DNA of 64,000 nt, taken from NCBI GenBank assembly GCA_027075325.1, contig JALTBN010000027.1, forward strand, positions 62,001 to 126,000. The letters run 5' to 3'. The position numbers and the translations under genes are program-made. This DNA comes from Thermococcus sp. GTDB taxonomy: Archaea; Methanobacteriota_B; Thermococci; Thermococcales; Thermococcaceae. Positions 25,436 through 34,408 of the stretch are shown piece by piece. Under the pieces are notes generated by a model that worked only from the letters and a program-made list of their open reading frames with translations, made no database searches and was not told the origin of the DNA. Position 1 is the stretch's first letter; every line of letters begins with the position of its first letter.

Positions 25436-25972
25436 ATGAATTGGAGGTCTTTAATGGCGGTCCTCCTTGGACTGCTGATTGTAGGAGTGACTGCTGGGAG
25501 TGCAAGTGCTGCGGTTTTGGGGATACCTGCTGGCAAGAAAGTGGGAGCAACAGAAGAGGGGATAAACCCTCACCTACAGGTAGGCGTAGGTTATGGAGAT
25601 GTAAGCGTCAGTTTTAGTGTCTCCTGGAATGACGAACATGGTGCTGCCTGGGGGGTTTATCAGTACGGGGTTTATGATGATGGCATACATAAGTTTATCT
25701 TGTTCTCACACGATAGTATATATAAAACTAGAGGATACTCAACTCCTCTTATTCACTTATCAAAAATAACCTATTCCGTAAGGATAGATATGGGAACTAC
25801 TTCAATCCACGTGGGATACGGGGGAGGACTCGGAGGATATGATATTTCAACTCCATATACTGTTTTAGTGAAAGAAAAATCATCCAGCTATTGGGGAGGG
25901 TCATACAGTAAGGTTATTGTAAAGGATGATGGACTCCTTCAGGGACTTATATCTGGCATAGTCTGGGAGTAA
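25436..25972 (+). CDS. Secreted Gly/Tyr/Ser-rich protein of unknown function
   Basis: A 178-residue precursor with a clear signal peptide ending GSASA-AV near residue 26. The mature part has no Cys and is strand-rich with HLQVGVGYGD, SVSWNDEHGAAWGVYQYG and VGYGGGLGGYD blocks. I recognise no family. It has a good TATA box (TTTATAAG, 25382-25389) and AGGAGGG before the ATG. Base composition is clearly more AT-rich than the core genes. It heads a run of genes for a membrane protein, a permease, another membrane protein and an ABC ATPase, so it may be their cargo, for example a toxin or surface factor. Confidence 0.7.
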   Translation: MNWRSLMAVLLGLLIVGVTAGSASAAVLGIPAGKKVGATEEGINPHLQVGVGYGDVSVSFSVSWNDEHGAAWGVYQYGVYDDGIHKFILFSHDSIYKTRGYSTPLIHLSKITYSVRIDMGTTSIHVGYGGGLGGYDISTPYTVLVKEKSSSYWGGSYSKVIVKDDGLLQGLISGIVWE

Positions 25973-26017
25973 TATAAACGCATACTCCCTATTTTTTAGA
26001 GAAAAGGAGGTCCTGAA

Positions 26018-26812
26018 ATGAAGAAAATTGCCGTTATCATGCTGCTGTTGATTCTTCTCAGCATACCTTCGTACGGTGCAGCCTCCAGTGTGCCATTACA
26101 GTGGAAAGGATACACAACGGCACTTGGAAAAGTTAACGCGGGATATAGATTTATGATCAACAACGTTACGGTGGTGGACAATGGTACCGCATATAAGCTC
26201 GCCTTCAAAGTTACGGTTTTCAAATGTATCAATCTAAATGTGTCATGCCCCCTCACAAAATCCGAGGAGTTTCTGATTAAGAAGAGCACTAATACGTTTC
26301 TCCTGGGGAATGGACTGGCGTTCTTTCCCCTGTACTGGCCTGGGTATAGTTTATCAAAGCAGTTTCATAATTTGGGAAAAGAGCTGAAACCATCGAGAGC
26401 CCGAATATACCTTCACAACGACAGTAAGGACAACTATATCGGGTGGGGAATTGATCTAACAGGAAGCCAGAGGGTTATCGAGAGATGCTCTGGCGTTAGT
26501 ATGTCGTACCAGAACGATACACCCAACATGCCAAAGTGCGCCATGACAGTACCAGAGAACTTCTCAACGGAGATGATATTCAAAGGTCCCTATCTTGTCT
26601 TGGGCAGTGTTTATTACACCTCAGATCCAATTGGAATTATAAACCAGAGCCGTCCTGTGATAGTATCCATTAGCATCGTTGACTCCCCCCAAACACGAGC
26701 CCTTCTGAAGTCCGTAAAAGGCACACCCCCGGTTAATCCCATCGAAAGGTACGTAGTGTCCGCCCTTGTCGTAGGGTTTATCCTGCTCCTCATCTGGAGG
26801 TGGAGGAGGTGA
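26018..26812 (+). CDS. Exported protein with C-terminal membrane anchor, ABC cluster
   Basis: A 264-residue protein with an N-terminal signal peptide (MKKIAVIMLLLILLSIPSYGAA), an extracytoplasmic domain with several sequons (NVT, NGT, NVS, NDS, NDT, NFS, NQS), and a C-terminal membrane helix ending LLLIWRWRR. The four Cys outside (KCINLNVSC, ERC, PKC) could form two disulfides. No family recognised. Its stop overlaps the likely GTG start of the permease (GTGA), which shows translational coupling and a shared job. Confidence 0.7.
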   Translation: MKKIAVIMLLLILLSIPSYGAASSVPLQWKGYTTALGKVNAGYRFMINNVTVVDNGTAYKLAFKVTVFKCINLNVSCPLTKSEEFLIKKSTNTFLLGNGLAFFPLYWPGYSLSKQFHNLGKELKPSRARIYLHNDSKDNYIGWGIDLTGSQRVIERCSGVSMSYQNDTPNMPKCAMTVPENFSTEMIFKGPYLVLGSVYYTSDPIGIINQSRPVIVSISIVDSPQTRALLKSVKGTPPVNPIERYVVSALVVGFILLLIWRWRR

Positions 26813-27606
26813 GATCCAACAGGTTCATCGGAGTCGATCTGACTTCCACTCTCCAGTTAATTTTACTTGTTCTTCTCACGCCCTCAGCCCTGGCTTATAT
26901 TGTATGGGATAAGGTCTCCAATGTCAGTGTTGGCACAGGTTCCTCCGTTTTTCCTTTTCCTCCAAACATGACCCTCCAGAACCAGCTTTTGTTGAACATC
27001 ACAGGTAAAACCGCTATTTTTTCAAACTTCCTTTACGGGCAATGGGCGGCATTTATGAATGCTGTTTCCAGTGTGGTACTCTTTGACTTTGTAGTTGGAG
27101 GACTTATAGGGGCCTTTGCAGTAGGAACTCCCATAACTAAAGGGACAGTTATCAATGACATAGCCATTATGGGAAGCAAAAGAAAGGTCCTTTCCGCGAG
27201 AGCACTCTTCCTAACCGTGATCGCTTTCTTCGTGGGGGCACTATCCGCAGTGCTTTTGTATTTTATCCCCCAAATGTTCGGAATAAAACCTGAGATTAGA
27301 TTTTCCGCAGTAGTTCTGACAACTACTGCCTCCGCGTTTATAGCATCATCGTTCTTTGTCCTTCTGGTCACCGTAGCATCAAGGGAACTTATACTGCCTG
27401 TTTCAGGCGTCTTCCTTCTTGTAGTTCTCTCCCAGATGAATTCCAAGTTAAACCATCTGCTCCTGCCGTTTAAAAACCTCACTTTCGTCCTGTGGAATCC
27501 TTCAAGGTTTGGCCATCCCGACAGTTACGTGTATCTTGGCCTTATCCTCTACTCCCTGTTGGTTATCCTTGCCGTCAGGGGATTCGAAGGGGGTGATTTT
27601 TATTAG
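26809..27606 (+). CDS. ABC-2-like membrane permease
   Basis: About 265 residues with six hydrophobic segments. The first is followed by a large external loop (about residues 40-75), and the second pair has FDFVVGGLIGAFAVGTPI, as in ABC-2 type exporter permeases. The GTG at 26809 lies eight bases after GGAGG and overlaps the preceding stop; GTG 26800 is an alternative. It should pair with the ATPase at 28011 to move a substrate across the membrane, presumably outward. Confidence 0.68.
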   Translation: MRSNRFIGVDLTSTLQLILLVLLTPSALAYIVWDKVSNVSVGTGSSVFPFPPNMTLQNQLLLNITGKTAIFSNFLYGQWAAFMNAVSSVVLFDFVVGGLIGAFAVGTPITKGTVINDIAIMGSKRKVLSARALFLTVIAFFVGALSAVLLYFIPQMFGIKPEIRFSAVVLTTTASAFIASSFFVLLVTVASRELILPVSGVFLLVVLSQMNSKLNHLLLPFKNLTFVLWNPSRFGHPDSYVYLGLILYSLLVILAVRGFEGGDFY

Positions 27607-28039
27607 AGGGAAATTAACTCTTATATTGGTCATAGCCGCGCTATTAACGATTAGCCTTGTTGAGGGGCTGTACCTAAGAAGCGCCTCCTCCCCAACATCT
27701 GTTACTGTACTCTCCGAGGTCCCGGTTATAGGAAATAGAACCATGAACCTAACCCAGGTGGTGGAAAAAGAGCTCGTACTGCCGTTTAGGGGGCAATACT
27801 CAGTTGAAACGCACGGGAAAGCCATACTATATGTGCAGACCGGAGAAAAACTCTACAGGAATCCAAAAACCATCCGCCTGGATACTTCCAGAGCCGTTAA
27901 AATTATTCTCCTCAACCAAAGCACAGATGTGAATGTAATGTTCAGGTACCATAGGAGAGAGAATTACGGGATGATAGCGTCCATACTCCTTGCCGCGGGG
28001 GTGGCTTCTCTTGCTGTTAGAATGCTCAGGTTTGAGTAA
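27593..28039 (+). CDS. Small membrane protein of the ABC cluster
   Basis: About 148 residues, with one hydrophobic segment at each end (LTLILVIAALLTISLVEGLYL and MIASILLAAGVASLAV) and an external beta-rich middle with sequons (NRT, NLT, NQS). It overlaps the permease by 14 bases. The start is uncertain: GTG 27593 sits against AAGGGG, while an ATT seven codons on would have a better-spaced GGTGAT. Similar in layout to accessory subunits of ABC-2 exporters. Unknown family. Confidence 0.6.
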   Translation: MIFIRGKLTLILVIAALLTISLVEGLYLRSASSPTSVTVLSEVPVIGNRTMNLTQVVEKELVLPFRGQYSVETHGKAILYVQTGEKLYRNPKTIRLDTSRAVKIILLNQSTDVNVMFRYHRRENYGMIASILLAAGVASLAVRMLRFE

Positions 28040-28820
28040 AGCATACGGAGACATAACTGCATTGGAAGATGCTTCGTTCTCACTCTCAAAAGGGCTTTCA
28101 CTGATCTTAGGACCCAATGGAAGCGGGAAAACTACCCTCCTTAAAATTTTATCGGGATTAATATCCCCGGACAAAGGAAGCATCAGTCTCTTCGGACGGC
28201 CCTATCGAGAGTATCCCAGCTATAAAATTTCATTCTCTTTTGAAAAAACTGTGATGCCCCCGCGCATCAGAGTTAGGGAATATTTGGAGGCAGTAGCGGA
28301 GTACAGGAACGGGGACAACGTTGACGAGCTCATTGATATTTTTGAACTGGGAAAGTACCAAAATAAAAAATTCAAGGAACTCTCACAGGGGTACAAAAGG
28401 AGGTTTTTAGTCGCAACCGCTTTTGCGGGGAAACCAGACGTTGTGTTCCTCGACGAGCCATTTAGTAACCTTGATGTACTTTCAAAGGTAGAGCTCAGCA
28501 GAACGTTCCAGGACATGAAGAAGGATATCAATATAGTTATTGTATCCCACATCATAGCCGGGCTCAAGGACGTTGATTCGTTTGTGCTGCTTCACAACGG
28601 CAGGGTTGTCCTGAATAAGATGGGGGAGAAGGCAAGGACTATAGGAGGCTTCAGGGCAATTTTTAAAGACGGAGCCATTATTGAAAACGATGTCCAGGGG
28701 CTCAGTAGCAGAATTCTAAATGGCTCAAAGCTCCAACGGATAGAACCAGTAACCCCCGAAGATATCGTTTATGAAAGACTAAGAAGGAACATCAAAGTTT
28801 CAGAAGACCCGGAGAACTAA
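28011..28820 (+). CDS. ABC transporter ATPase of the secreted-protein cluster
   Basis: About 269 residues: Walker A GPNGSGKTT, signature region LSQGYKRR (LSQGY rather than LSGGQ), Walker B VVFLDEPFSNLD and VSHIIAG for the switch His. This form is common in ABC-2 type exporters. TTG 28011 is preceded by GGGGTGG at six bases and overlaps the upstream gene by 29 bases. It energises the permease at 26809. The tail of about 60 residues after the ATPase fold is of unknown role. Confidence 0.82.
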   Translation: MLLECSGLSKAYGDITALEDASFSLSKGLSLILGPNGSGKTTLLKILSGLISPDKGSISLFGRPYREYPSYKISFSFEKTVMPPRIRVREYLEAVAEYRNGDNVDELIDIFELGKYQNKKFKELSQGYKRRFLVATAFAGKPDVVFLDEPFSNLDVLSKVELSRTFQDMKKDINIVIVSHIIAGLKDVDSFVLLHNGRVVLNKMGEKARTIGGFRAIFKDGAIIENDVQGLSSRILNGSKLQRIEPVTPEDIVYERLRRNIKVSEDPEN

Positions 28821-28859
28821 TTAACCAGAGGAAGGATAGAGAGATCCAAAGGCGAACAC

Positions 28860-29641
28860 TCACTCCCCAACTGACCATCCCACCGGCGGATGCTCGGCCC
28901 CTTTCTTCCATTTTTCGTACGCCTCGTCCCATCTTTTTAGAAGATCGGCGCGTTTTCTCTCGTCTTTTATCTCCTCCACGTATTTCCGCGGAATGTATGC
29001 TAAGTAGTGCGGCAGGCCCGGCTCAAACGAGGACGGCCAAATCGAAGGTATTAAACGGAAAGGGCAGTTCCCTTGCGTCGAGCCTTAGGGGGATTACCCA
29101 GTACTTGACACCGGTTACTGAAGTTATCTCCTCGAAGAAGCGCCAGCGTGATTTATCAACCGCCACAACGCGCCCGGTTTCGCCGACAAGATAAGCGAGC
29201 GGAACGGTCGTTAGGGCGTGCGCTCTGCACCCGATGAAACTTTGCCTGCGCAAAGTTTCATCAAAGTTGGCATGTCACTTTCAACATCCCGGTTGTATAG
29301 GGGTTTGTGTTCTAACTGGCCAGAGGATACTGGTTTTGCCAATAGTACAACGCCCGAAGGGCGTTAAAAGAAGAGAAAACTGCATAATGATCTGGTTTTC
29401 TGTTTCAAACCCTTCATACCCGACATATTTCTGAAGACATGCCGACTTTTGGAGGTCATTATAAAGAATGAGCAACTTTTGATCAAACTTTTCGCAAGAA
29501 AAGTTTGCTCGGTGCGTGCTGGAGAACGCGGAAGCGCTCGAGCATTTCAAGATGAAGCCAATTGGGCGGCAGTGGAGACTCGTTCCGGGGCGGGATTCTG
29601 GAAAGGATTTCTCTTTTGAACGTTTCTTCGTTAAAAAGCAT
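28860..29641 (-). pseudogene. SAM-dependent methyltransferase gene split by an inserted element
   Basis: From ATG 29641 (GGTG six bases upstream) the minus strand reads MLFNEETFKREILSRIPPR and LEMLERFRVLQHA, then a 282-base inverted-repeat element interrupts it. It resumes as GCRAHALTTVPLAYLVGE, GRVVAVDKS (motif I region of class I methyltransferases) and LPFPFNTFDLAVL. A frameshift near 29027 changes frame, and the end reads EPGLPHYLAYIPRKYVEE to WSVGE with a stop at 28860. Without the insert it would encode about 168 residues. Both lesions make it inactive. Confidence 0.72.
29231..29512. mobile_element. MITE-like element with hairpin-bearing terminal inverted repeats
   Basis: Ends read CCGATGAAACTTTGC and, on the other strand, CCGAGCAAACTTTTC. 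Aligned inverted repeats extend for about 40-45 bases. Each end contains its own palindrome: a 13-base-pair stem (29233-29245 with 29250-29262) and a 10-base-pair stem (29484-29493 with 29498-29507). A further 7-base-pair hairpin AACGCCC/GGGCGTT lies at 29349-29365. There is no transposase. It interrupts a methyltransferase reading frame. A target duplication is not clear. Confidence 0.68.
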
Positions 29642-29802
29642 GTGAGACACCGGAAAATACTAAAAGGCTTTTCTTTAAGGAGTTTTCGGAGAAAAGGTTT
29701 TATAAGGTGAGGGTGAACTTACACCCAATAGTGAAATTTTAAACCGTTCTTGAAACATAACTGTTTTAAGGTAAACATCGCTTTATCTTTTGGTGGTATA
29801 TG

Positions 29803-31284
29803 ATGTTACATACTGGTAAGTTGGAACTTTTCCTGGATTGGATCAGCAATCATCCACAAGATTCAACTGAGATTTTTAGGGTTCCCCATACCGGTCAGAT
29901 TGTCCAAGAACCAAGGATTTCTTTGGAATTTCCCGCTCTCGTTGATTTCCCGAGGGTTGCTTACGAGGCGATTGGAACGTTCCTAATCAACTACATTTCA
30001 GAGGGACTAAATGAGAAAAGCCCTAGGGAGTTGCTGTCTGAGCTTCTCAATGAAAAAGAACAGGTAAATACGCCCTTTGGTCAAGTTACCTCCATATTAA
30101 AGACTTTAGGAATTGAGTGGGATGCTCGCGTCTCTCCAGTTAATGAAGGGATAATAATCACTGTTGAGCCGGAAGAGTATTACAGAAGTGTCTGGCCCAA
30201 GAAAATCCTCGAATTCATTGAGTTACTGGATACCGGCAAAGATTACCCAAGTAATATTTATGAAATTGCCTCTATACTCACTCCTCAATTACCCCTACAA
30301 GAGTTTGCCAAGCCATATTCAGTTGATCTTCCAATGATTTTCAAACTTTTAGCTACCCAAGAGGACTTTAATATGGTAGTTGAACTGGAAAAACTGCGGA
30401 AATCAATACTGTCCCTTTATGGATTAATAATGGCATCAACTGAGCTTCCTGAGAACTATGGACGTCAGATTATCGCTTGGAATGGCCTCACCAAAATATT
30501 CTATGACATCTTGGGTCTCATCAACCATTTGGAAGTCCTTTTGGAAGTTGGCCATTTTCATTCTGGTTACAATGTGCTACGCTCGTTGATACGGGATTTA
30601 GGTGATGCTCTGATCGTCGTCTCCCTTGCTCAATACTACGAGAGTATAGCATCAGAACTTAGGGATAAATCTCTCAAAGAGGAAGACAAGGAATCTGCCG
30701 TTTATGTTGGATTGGAGCAGGTAAAAGAAAAATTTGTTGATACATGGTTGAAAGTATATTATGACAAGGAAGGACGGCCTTTCTCAGGAGACGTCCCACT
30801 GGAGGCCAGAGAGAACTATAATGAAACATATACAATTAGAACACTGGGAGAATTACGTAAAGAACTTGAATACGGCATCTTCATGGAATTCTATAGGGAT
30901 GGATATGCAATTAGAACGACCAGAAAGAACAGGACTGAAAAATATTCTATAATTGACTTCGCTGACAGAGTGTGCTACGAGTCAGTTGACATGTTCATTC
31001 AAACTGGCAAATTGCCCTTTGAAGTCGCTTTAGACAGAACAGTCTCATTGCCTACAAAGAAGAGTTTTGGGGACCCTTCGAAGTTCCCTGTGGCCAATGA
31101 ATACCACAAACTTAGTGATGTAGTTCATAATCCCGTTTTGGTGGACTTCCCACCATATAGCTCCACAATTGAGTATCTCGGATTCCTCCATCATCTAAAA
31201 CTAGTGCGAAAAATCTTCGAAGACGTCCTGAAAGTTTACCGCGGAAGAATTTCAAAAAACAGCCAAAAGAGAAGAAATGAATAG
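29803..31284 (+). CDS. Unrecognised 493-residue accessory protein
   Basis: A soluble, mostly helical protein with no signal peptide, AT-rich in codon use compared with its neighbours. ATG 29803 is chosen over 29800 from the spacing to GGTGGT. The middle has YNVLRSLIRDLGDALIVVSLA and the C-terminus YHKLSDVVHNP followed by a long helix. An R..RD helix plus a Y..LS..VH helix recalls DUF5677-like HEPN-type proteins, some linked with defence, but the match is weak. It stands alone between a decayed gene and leuS in the accessory island. Confidence 0.65.
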   Translation: MLHTGKLELFLDWISNHPQDSTEIFRVPHTGQIVQEPRISLEFPALVDFPRVAYEAIGTFLINYISEGLNEKSPRELLSELLNEKEQVNTPFGQVTSILKTLGIEWDARVSPVNEGIIITVEPEEYYRSVWPKKILEFIELLDTGKDYPSNIYEIASILTPQLPLQEFAKPYSVDLPMIFKLLATQEDFNMVVELEKLRKSILSLYGLIMASTELPENYGRQIIAWNGLTKIFYDILGLINHLEVLLEVGHFHSGYNVLRSLIRDLGDALIVVSLAQYYESIASELRDKSLKEEDKESAVYVGLEQVKEKFVDTWLKVYYDKEGRPFSGDVPLEARENYNETYTIRTLGELRKELEYGIFMEFYRDGYAIRTTRKNRTEKYSIIDFADRVCYESVDMFIQTGKLPFEVALDRTVSLPTKKSFGDPSKFPVANEYHKLSDVVHNPVLVDFPPYSSTIEYLGFLHHLKLVRKIFEDVLKVYRGRISKNSQKRRNE

Positions 31285-31300
31285 GGAGTGATATCACTCC
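31285..31300. repeat. 16-base palindrome between convergent genes
   Basis: GGAGTGATATCACTCC is a perfect palindrome that follows the stop of the 29803 gene and contains the leuS stop codon (31294-31296). It may act in ending both transcripts. Confidence 0.45.
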
Positions 31301-34197
31301 ACAAATACTGCCGGCTTCAGCGGCATGGCCTGCTTTTTCTTTCCTCCCTTGTCCTCCTCGGCGTTGATGATTATCTCGATGCCAAGCTCCTTCTCCATGA
31401 AGTCCTTGGCTTCTCTGAGGGCCTTCTCCTCGTCGATGCGCTTCACGTCGAAGGCGCGCTCCTTGATGAGGCGCTGGATGAGCTTGCTTACCTCCTTGCC
31501 GTGCTTCCTCATCTCGGGATCTTTCATCAGCTCAGCCATCGCGCTCTTGAAGTCCCTCTTTTCTGCCACAACTTCAACGACGCGCCACTTCCACTCCGGG
31601 GCCGTGTAGATGTAGGCCTTCTTTGCGTCTTCGAGCTTGGCAACTCTTATTATCTCCTTGATGTCCTCGATGACCGACTGGACGAACTGCTCCTCCGCCT
31701 CAACGGTCTCGTTCCACCACTCCTCGACTGGCTCCGGCCACTTCGCAAGGCTGACGAAGTCCTCTCCGCCGAGCTTCTCCCAGAGTTCTTCGCTGATGTG
31801 CGGGGTGAACGGAGCCATGAGCCTGACCCAGACCTCGGCGAGCTTTCTCAACACAAAGCGCTTGGCCTCATCGTCCCTGCCCTCGGTTCTGCGCATGTAC
31901 CAGCGCAGGTCGTTGAGGACGGTGTAGAACGCCCACTGGACGGCAGTCCTTGTCCTGAACTCCTCAAGGGCCTTGGTAGTTCCTTCGATGGCCTTGTTGA
32001 GCCTGTGGAGCATCCAGCGGTCGATGTCCTTTAGTTCAACACCCTCTTTGGCTTCATAAGTGGCGAACTCGCTTATCAGCTCGTAGAACCTCTCCACCTG
32101 CCTGCGGAGCTTGCCCACTTCCTTCCTGCGCCAGTCGAAGTCGCTGTCGTGCTCGGCCAGGCCCATTATGTAGAGCCTGACAACGTCGGCGCCGTTCTCC
32201 TCGATGGCATCAATGAAGTTCAGCACGTTGCCCTTGCTTTTGCTCATCTTGGTGCCTTCCAGCGTTCCGAAGCCGTTTACCGCTATTCCCCTCGGCCAGT
32301 GCTCCTTCCTGAAGATCGCGGTGTGGTTGAAGATGAAGAACGTCAGGTGGTTCGGGATGAGGTCCTTCGCCGAGCAGCGCCAGTCGAGCGGGTACCAGTA
32401 CTCGAACTCCTCCTTCATCTCGCGGATGATCTCGGCCGGGATTCCGGTCTTTTCCTCAAGCTCCTTCTCACGCTCCTCGCTGAAGGGCTCGAGGTAGATG
32501 TAGTCGAAGAAGTCCCTGTCGAGCTTCTCGGGGTCGAGCTTGCCCTCTTCCCTCAGCCTGTTCATGTGCCTGCTTATGGTGTAGTAGGCCATGTAGATGG
32601 TCGAGTCGCTCAGGCTCTCGATGACCCAGTCGGGGTCCCACGGGAGCGGGGTTCCAAGGCCAACCTTCCTCGCGCAGGCCTTCTTGTCGAGCCAGTCTAT
32701 AACGGCTTCAAACTGTGTCCTCCTGCTCTCCGGGTATATCGTCATGTTCGCGAGCGCTTCCCTCGCCTTCTCCTTCCATTCCGGATTTCCGTAGTCTATG
32801 AACCACTGGTCGTGGATTATCTTAACGACTGCCTGGTTGCCGAACCTCGATATGACGGGCTTCTCGGCGAACTCGTACATTATCTCGGCGGTTCCCTTCT
32901 CCTGGAGCTCCTTCGCGATGAGATCCTTGACCTCCTGCACGGACTTCCCTGCGTAGGGCTCTATCTTGAAAACGCCCTTGTGGTATTCCGCCTTGTAGAT
33001 GGTCTTGGTCGCTTCTTCGAGCTTCTCCTTATCGTTCTGGCTCTTCACGCCAAGCCTCTCGGCCTCCTCAACTGCCGGGAACTCGCCGTATCCCTCAAGC
33101 TCGATGAGCGAGATGTAGTTTATCTCCTCCACAACGCGCGGGTCTATGTCGTACTTGAGGAGCAGCTCGGTCTCCTTCTTCAAGTCTTCGAGGGCCACGT
33201 GGTCGAAGGGCGCGTGTGCAGGAACGCTCATGACAACGCCGGTCGCGTTGTCCGGGTCAACGAACTCCGCTGGGAGGATTATGACCTCGTCGCCGGTTAC
33301 CGGGTTCTTCACGTACCTTCCGATGAGCCTCTCGCCCTTGAACTCCTCGATGACCTCTATCTCCCTGTCCTGGAAGGAGAGCTTGTAAGCGGCCTCCTTG
33401 CTGACTATCCAGGTCTCTTCCTTCTCGCCACGCTTGACCTTCGCCTTGACGTACGTCGCCTCTGGGTTCAGCCACATGTTTGTGACGCCGTAGACAGTCT
33501 CGGGCCTGAGGGTCGCGGCGGGCATGTAGATTTCCTCGCCCTCCTCCTCGAGGATGAACTTGATAATGACGTAGTCGAGAATCTGGACGTCCTCTCCTTC
33601 CATTATGTCGTGGTCTCCGAGGGCGGTTCCGACGACCGGGTCCCAGCGAACCCTGTGGGCCCCCTTAACGACCAGACCCTTGTCCTTGAGCGTCCAGAAC
33701 TGCCACTCGATGAACTTGCTGAAGGGCGGGAAGAGGCTGGTGGTGTGGAACTCCCTCGTCCAGTCGACGGAAAAGCCGGCCCTTATGAAGGTCTCCCTCG
33801 CGGATTTCATGAAGTACTTGACTATCTCCTTCGGATCCTCGAACTTCCAGAGTATCTCCTCTGGGACCTTGTAAACGTCGCGGTAGATGTGGATGGTCTT
33901 CGGGTCGCGGTGCTTTATGCGCTCGGCGATGCCGACTATCGGCGCGCCGGTGATGTGCCAGGCCATCGGGAAGAGGACGTTGTAGCCCTGCATTCTCTTA
34001 AAGCGCGCTATGACGTCAGGAATCGTGTATGTCCTCGCGTGGCCGACGTGGAGGTGGCCCGAGAGGTACGGGAACGCGACGGTTATGTAGAACTTCTTGT
34101 CCTTGGGCTTCGCCCTTCTGTCGGGCTCGAAAACCCTCTCCTCCATCCAGCGCTTCTGCCATTTCTCCTCAATGGCTTTGAAGTTGAGCTCAGCCAT
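31294..34197 (-). CDS. leuS: Leucyl-tRNA synthetase
   Basis: Charges tRNA-Leu in the cytoplasm. The 967-residue protein has the HIGH-type motif HLHVGH near residues 47-52, an inserted CP1 editing domain with LRPETVYG (the Thr-rich/AxxPE region) and VPAHAPFDH, the KMSKS signature in full ([10 protein letters not shown]), and an archaeal-type C-terminal extension. AGGAGG precedes the ATG. The transcript has an unusually long leader, about 150 bases, which holds a possible leader peptide and a stem (see the entry at 34293-34346). Confidence 0.97.
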   Translation of the reverse strand: MAELNFKAIEEKWQKRWMEERVFEPDRRAKPKDKKFYITVAFPYLSGHLHVGHARTYTIPDVIARFKRMQGYNVLFPMAWHITGAPIVGIAERIKHRDPKTIHIYRDVYKVPEEILWKFEDPKEIVKYFMKSARETFIRAGFSVDWTREFHTTSLFPPFSKFIEWQFWTLKDKGLVVKGAHRVRWDPVVGTALGDHDIMEGEDVQILDYVIIKFILEEEGEEIYMPAATLRPETVYGVTNMWLNPEATYVKAKVKRGEKEETWIVSKEAAYKLSFQDREIEVIEEFKGERLIGRYVKNPVTGDEVIILPAEFVDPDNATGVVMSVPAHAPFDHVALEDLKKETELLLKYDIDPRVVEEINYISLIELEGYGEFPAVEEAERLGVKSQNDKEKLEEATKTIYKAEYHKGVFKIEPYAGKSVQEVKDLIAKELQEKGTAEIMYEFAEKPVISRFGNQAVVKIIHDQWFIDYGNPEWKEKAREALANMTIYPESRRTQFEAVIDWLDKKACARKVGLGTPLPWDPDWVIESLSDSTIYMAYYTISRHMNRLREEGKLDPEKLDRDFFDYIYLEPFSEEREKELEEKTGIPAEIIREMKEEFEYWYPLDWRCSAKDLIPNHLTFFIFNHTAIFRKEHWPRGIAVNGFGTLEGTKMSKSKGNVLNFIDAIEENGADVVRLYIMGLAEHDSDFDWRRKEVGKLRRQVERFYELISEFATYEAKEGVELKDIDRWMLHRLNKAIEGTTKALEEFRTRTAVQWAFYTVLNDLRWYMRRTEGRDDEAKRFVLRKLAEVWVRLMAPFTPHISEELWEKLGGEDFVSLAKWPEPVEEWWNETVEAEEQFVQSVIEDIKEIIRVAKLEDAKKAYIYTAPEWKWRVVEVVAEKRDFKSAMAELMKDPEMRKHGKEVSKLIQRLIKERAFDVKRIDEEKALREAKDFMEKELGIEIIINAEEDKGGKKKQAMPLKPAVFVE

Positions 34198-34292
34198 GCC
34201 TAAAACCTCCTTTAGCTTCGATTTTCAACACTAAGAGTCCAGAGGGAACTCCAAAAGAGCGGGACTCAGGAATAGGGGGGTTACCTGGGAAA

Positions 34293-34346
34293 TCAGTTAC
34301 CGGTGCGGTTTGAACTGTGGAGAAGACACTCCCCCCTCATCGGCAT
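34293..34346 (-). CDS. Possible leaderless leader peptide of leuS with tandem Leu codons
   Basis: ATG 34346 lies within a few bases of the transcript start expected from the TATA box at 34370-34378. The 17 codons read MPMRGECLLHSSNRTGN and end at TGA 34293. Codons 8 and 9 are Leu (CTT CTC). The AGGGGGG in codons 3-6 (34337-34331) can pair perfectly with CCCCCCT at 34280-34274. The position of the ATG at the transcript start suits leaderless translation, common in archaea. Translation has not been shown, so this is a hypothesis. Confidence 0.35.
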   Translation of the reverse strand: MPMRGECLLHSSNRTGN

Positions 34347-34369
34347 CGCTTCTGGTAACGGGATTGGGT

Positions 34370-34378
34370 ATTTAAGGT
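34370..34378 (-). promoter_or_regulatory. TATA box of leuS
   Basis: CCTTAAATA on the minus strand with AAAAA before it. It lies about 175 bases upstream of the leuS ATG, which gives the long leader. Confidence 0.55.
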
Positions 34379-34408
34379 TTTTGGATGAAAAGGGGAAGAA
34401 AAAGCAAA

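Noticed and set aside
29234..29550. Short frames on both strands within 29.2-29.6 kb
   Set aside because: They lie inside the MITE-like element or are antisense to the split methyltransferase gene, which explains the sequence better.
32149..34203. A 684-codon open frame on the plus strand opposite leuS
   Set aside because: It is the mirror image of a highly expressed, fully conserved leuS gene, has no binding site or promoter, and its composition is that of an antisense frame in GC-rich DNA.
34198..34350. The leuS leader as a C/D or H/ACA guide RNA
   Set aside because: A CCGATGA and a CTGA occur, but spacing is far outside the C/D range, and the only ACA hairpin is too short for an archaeal H/ACA RNA.
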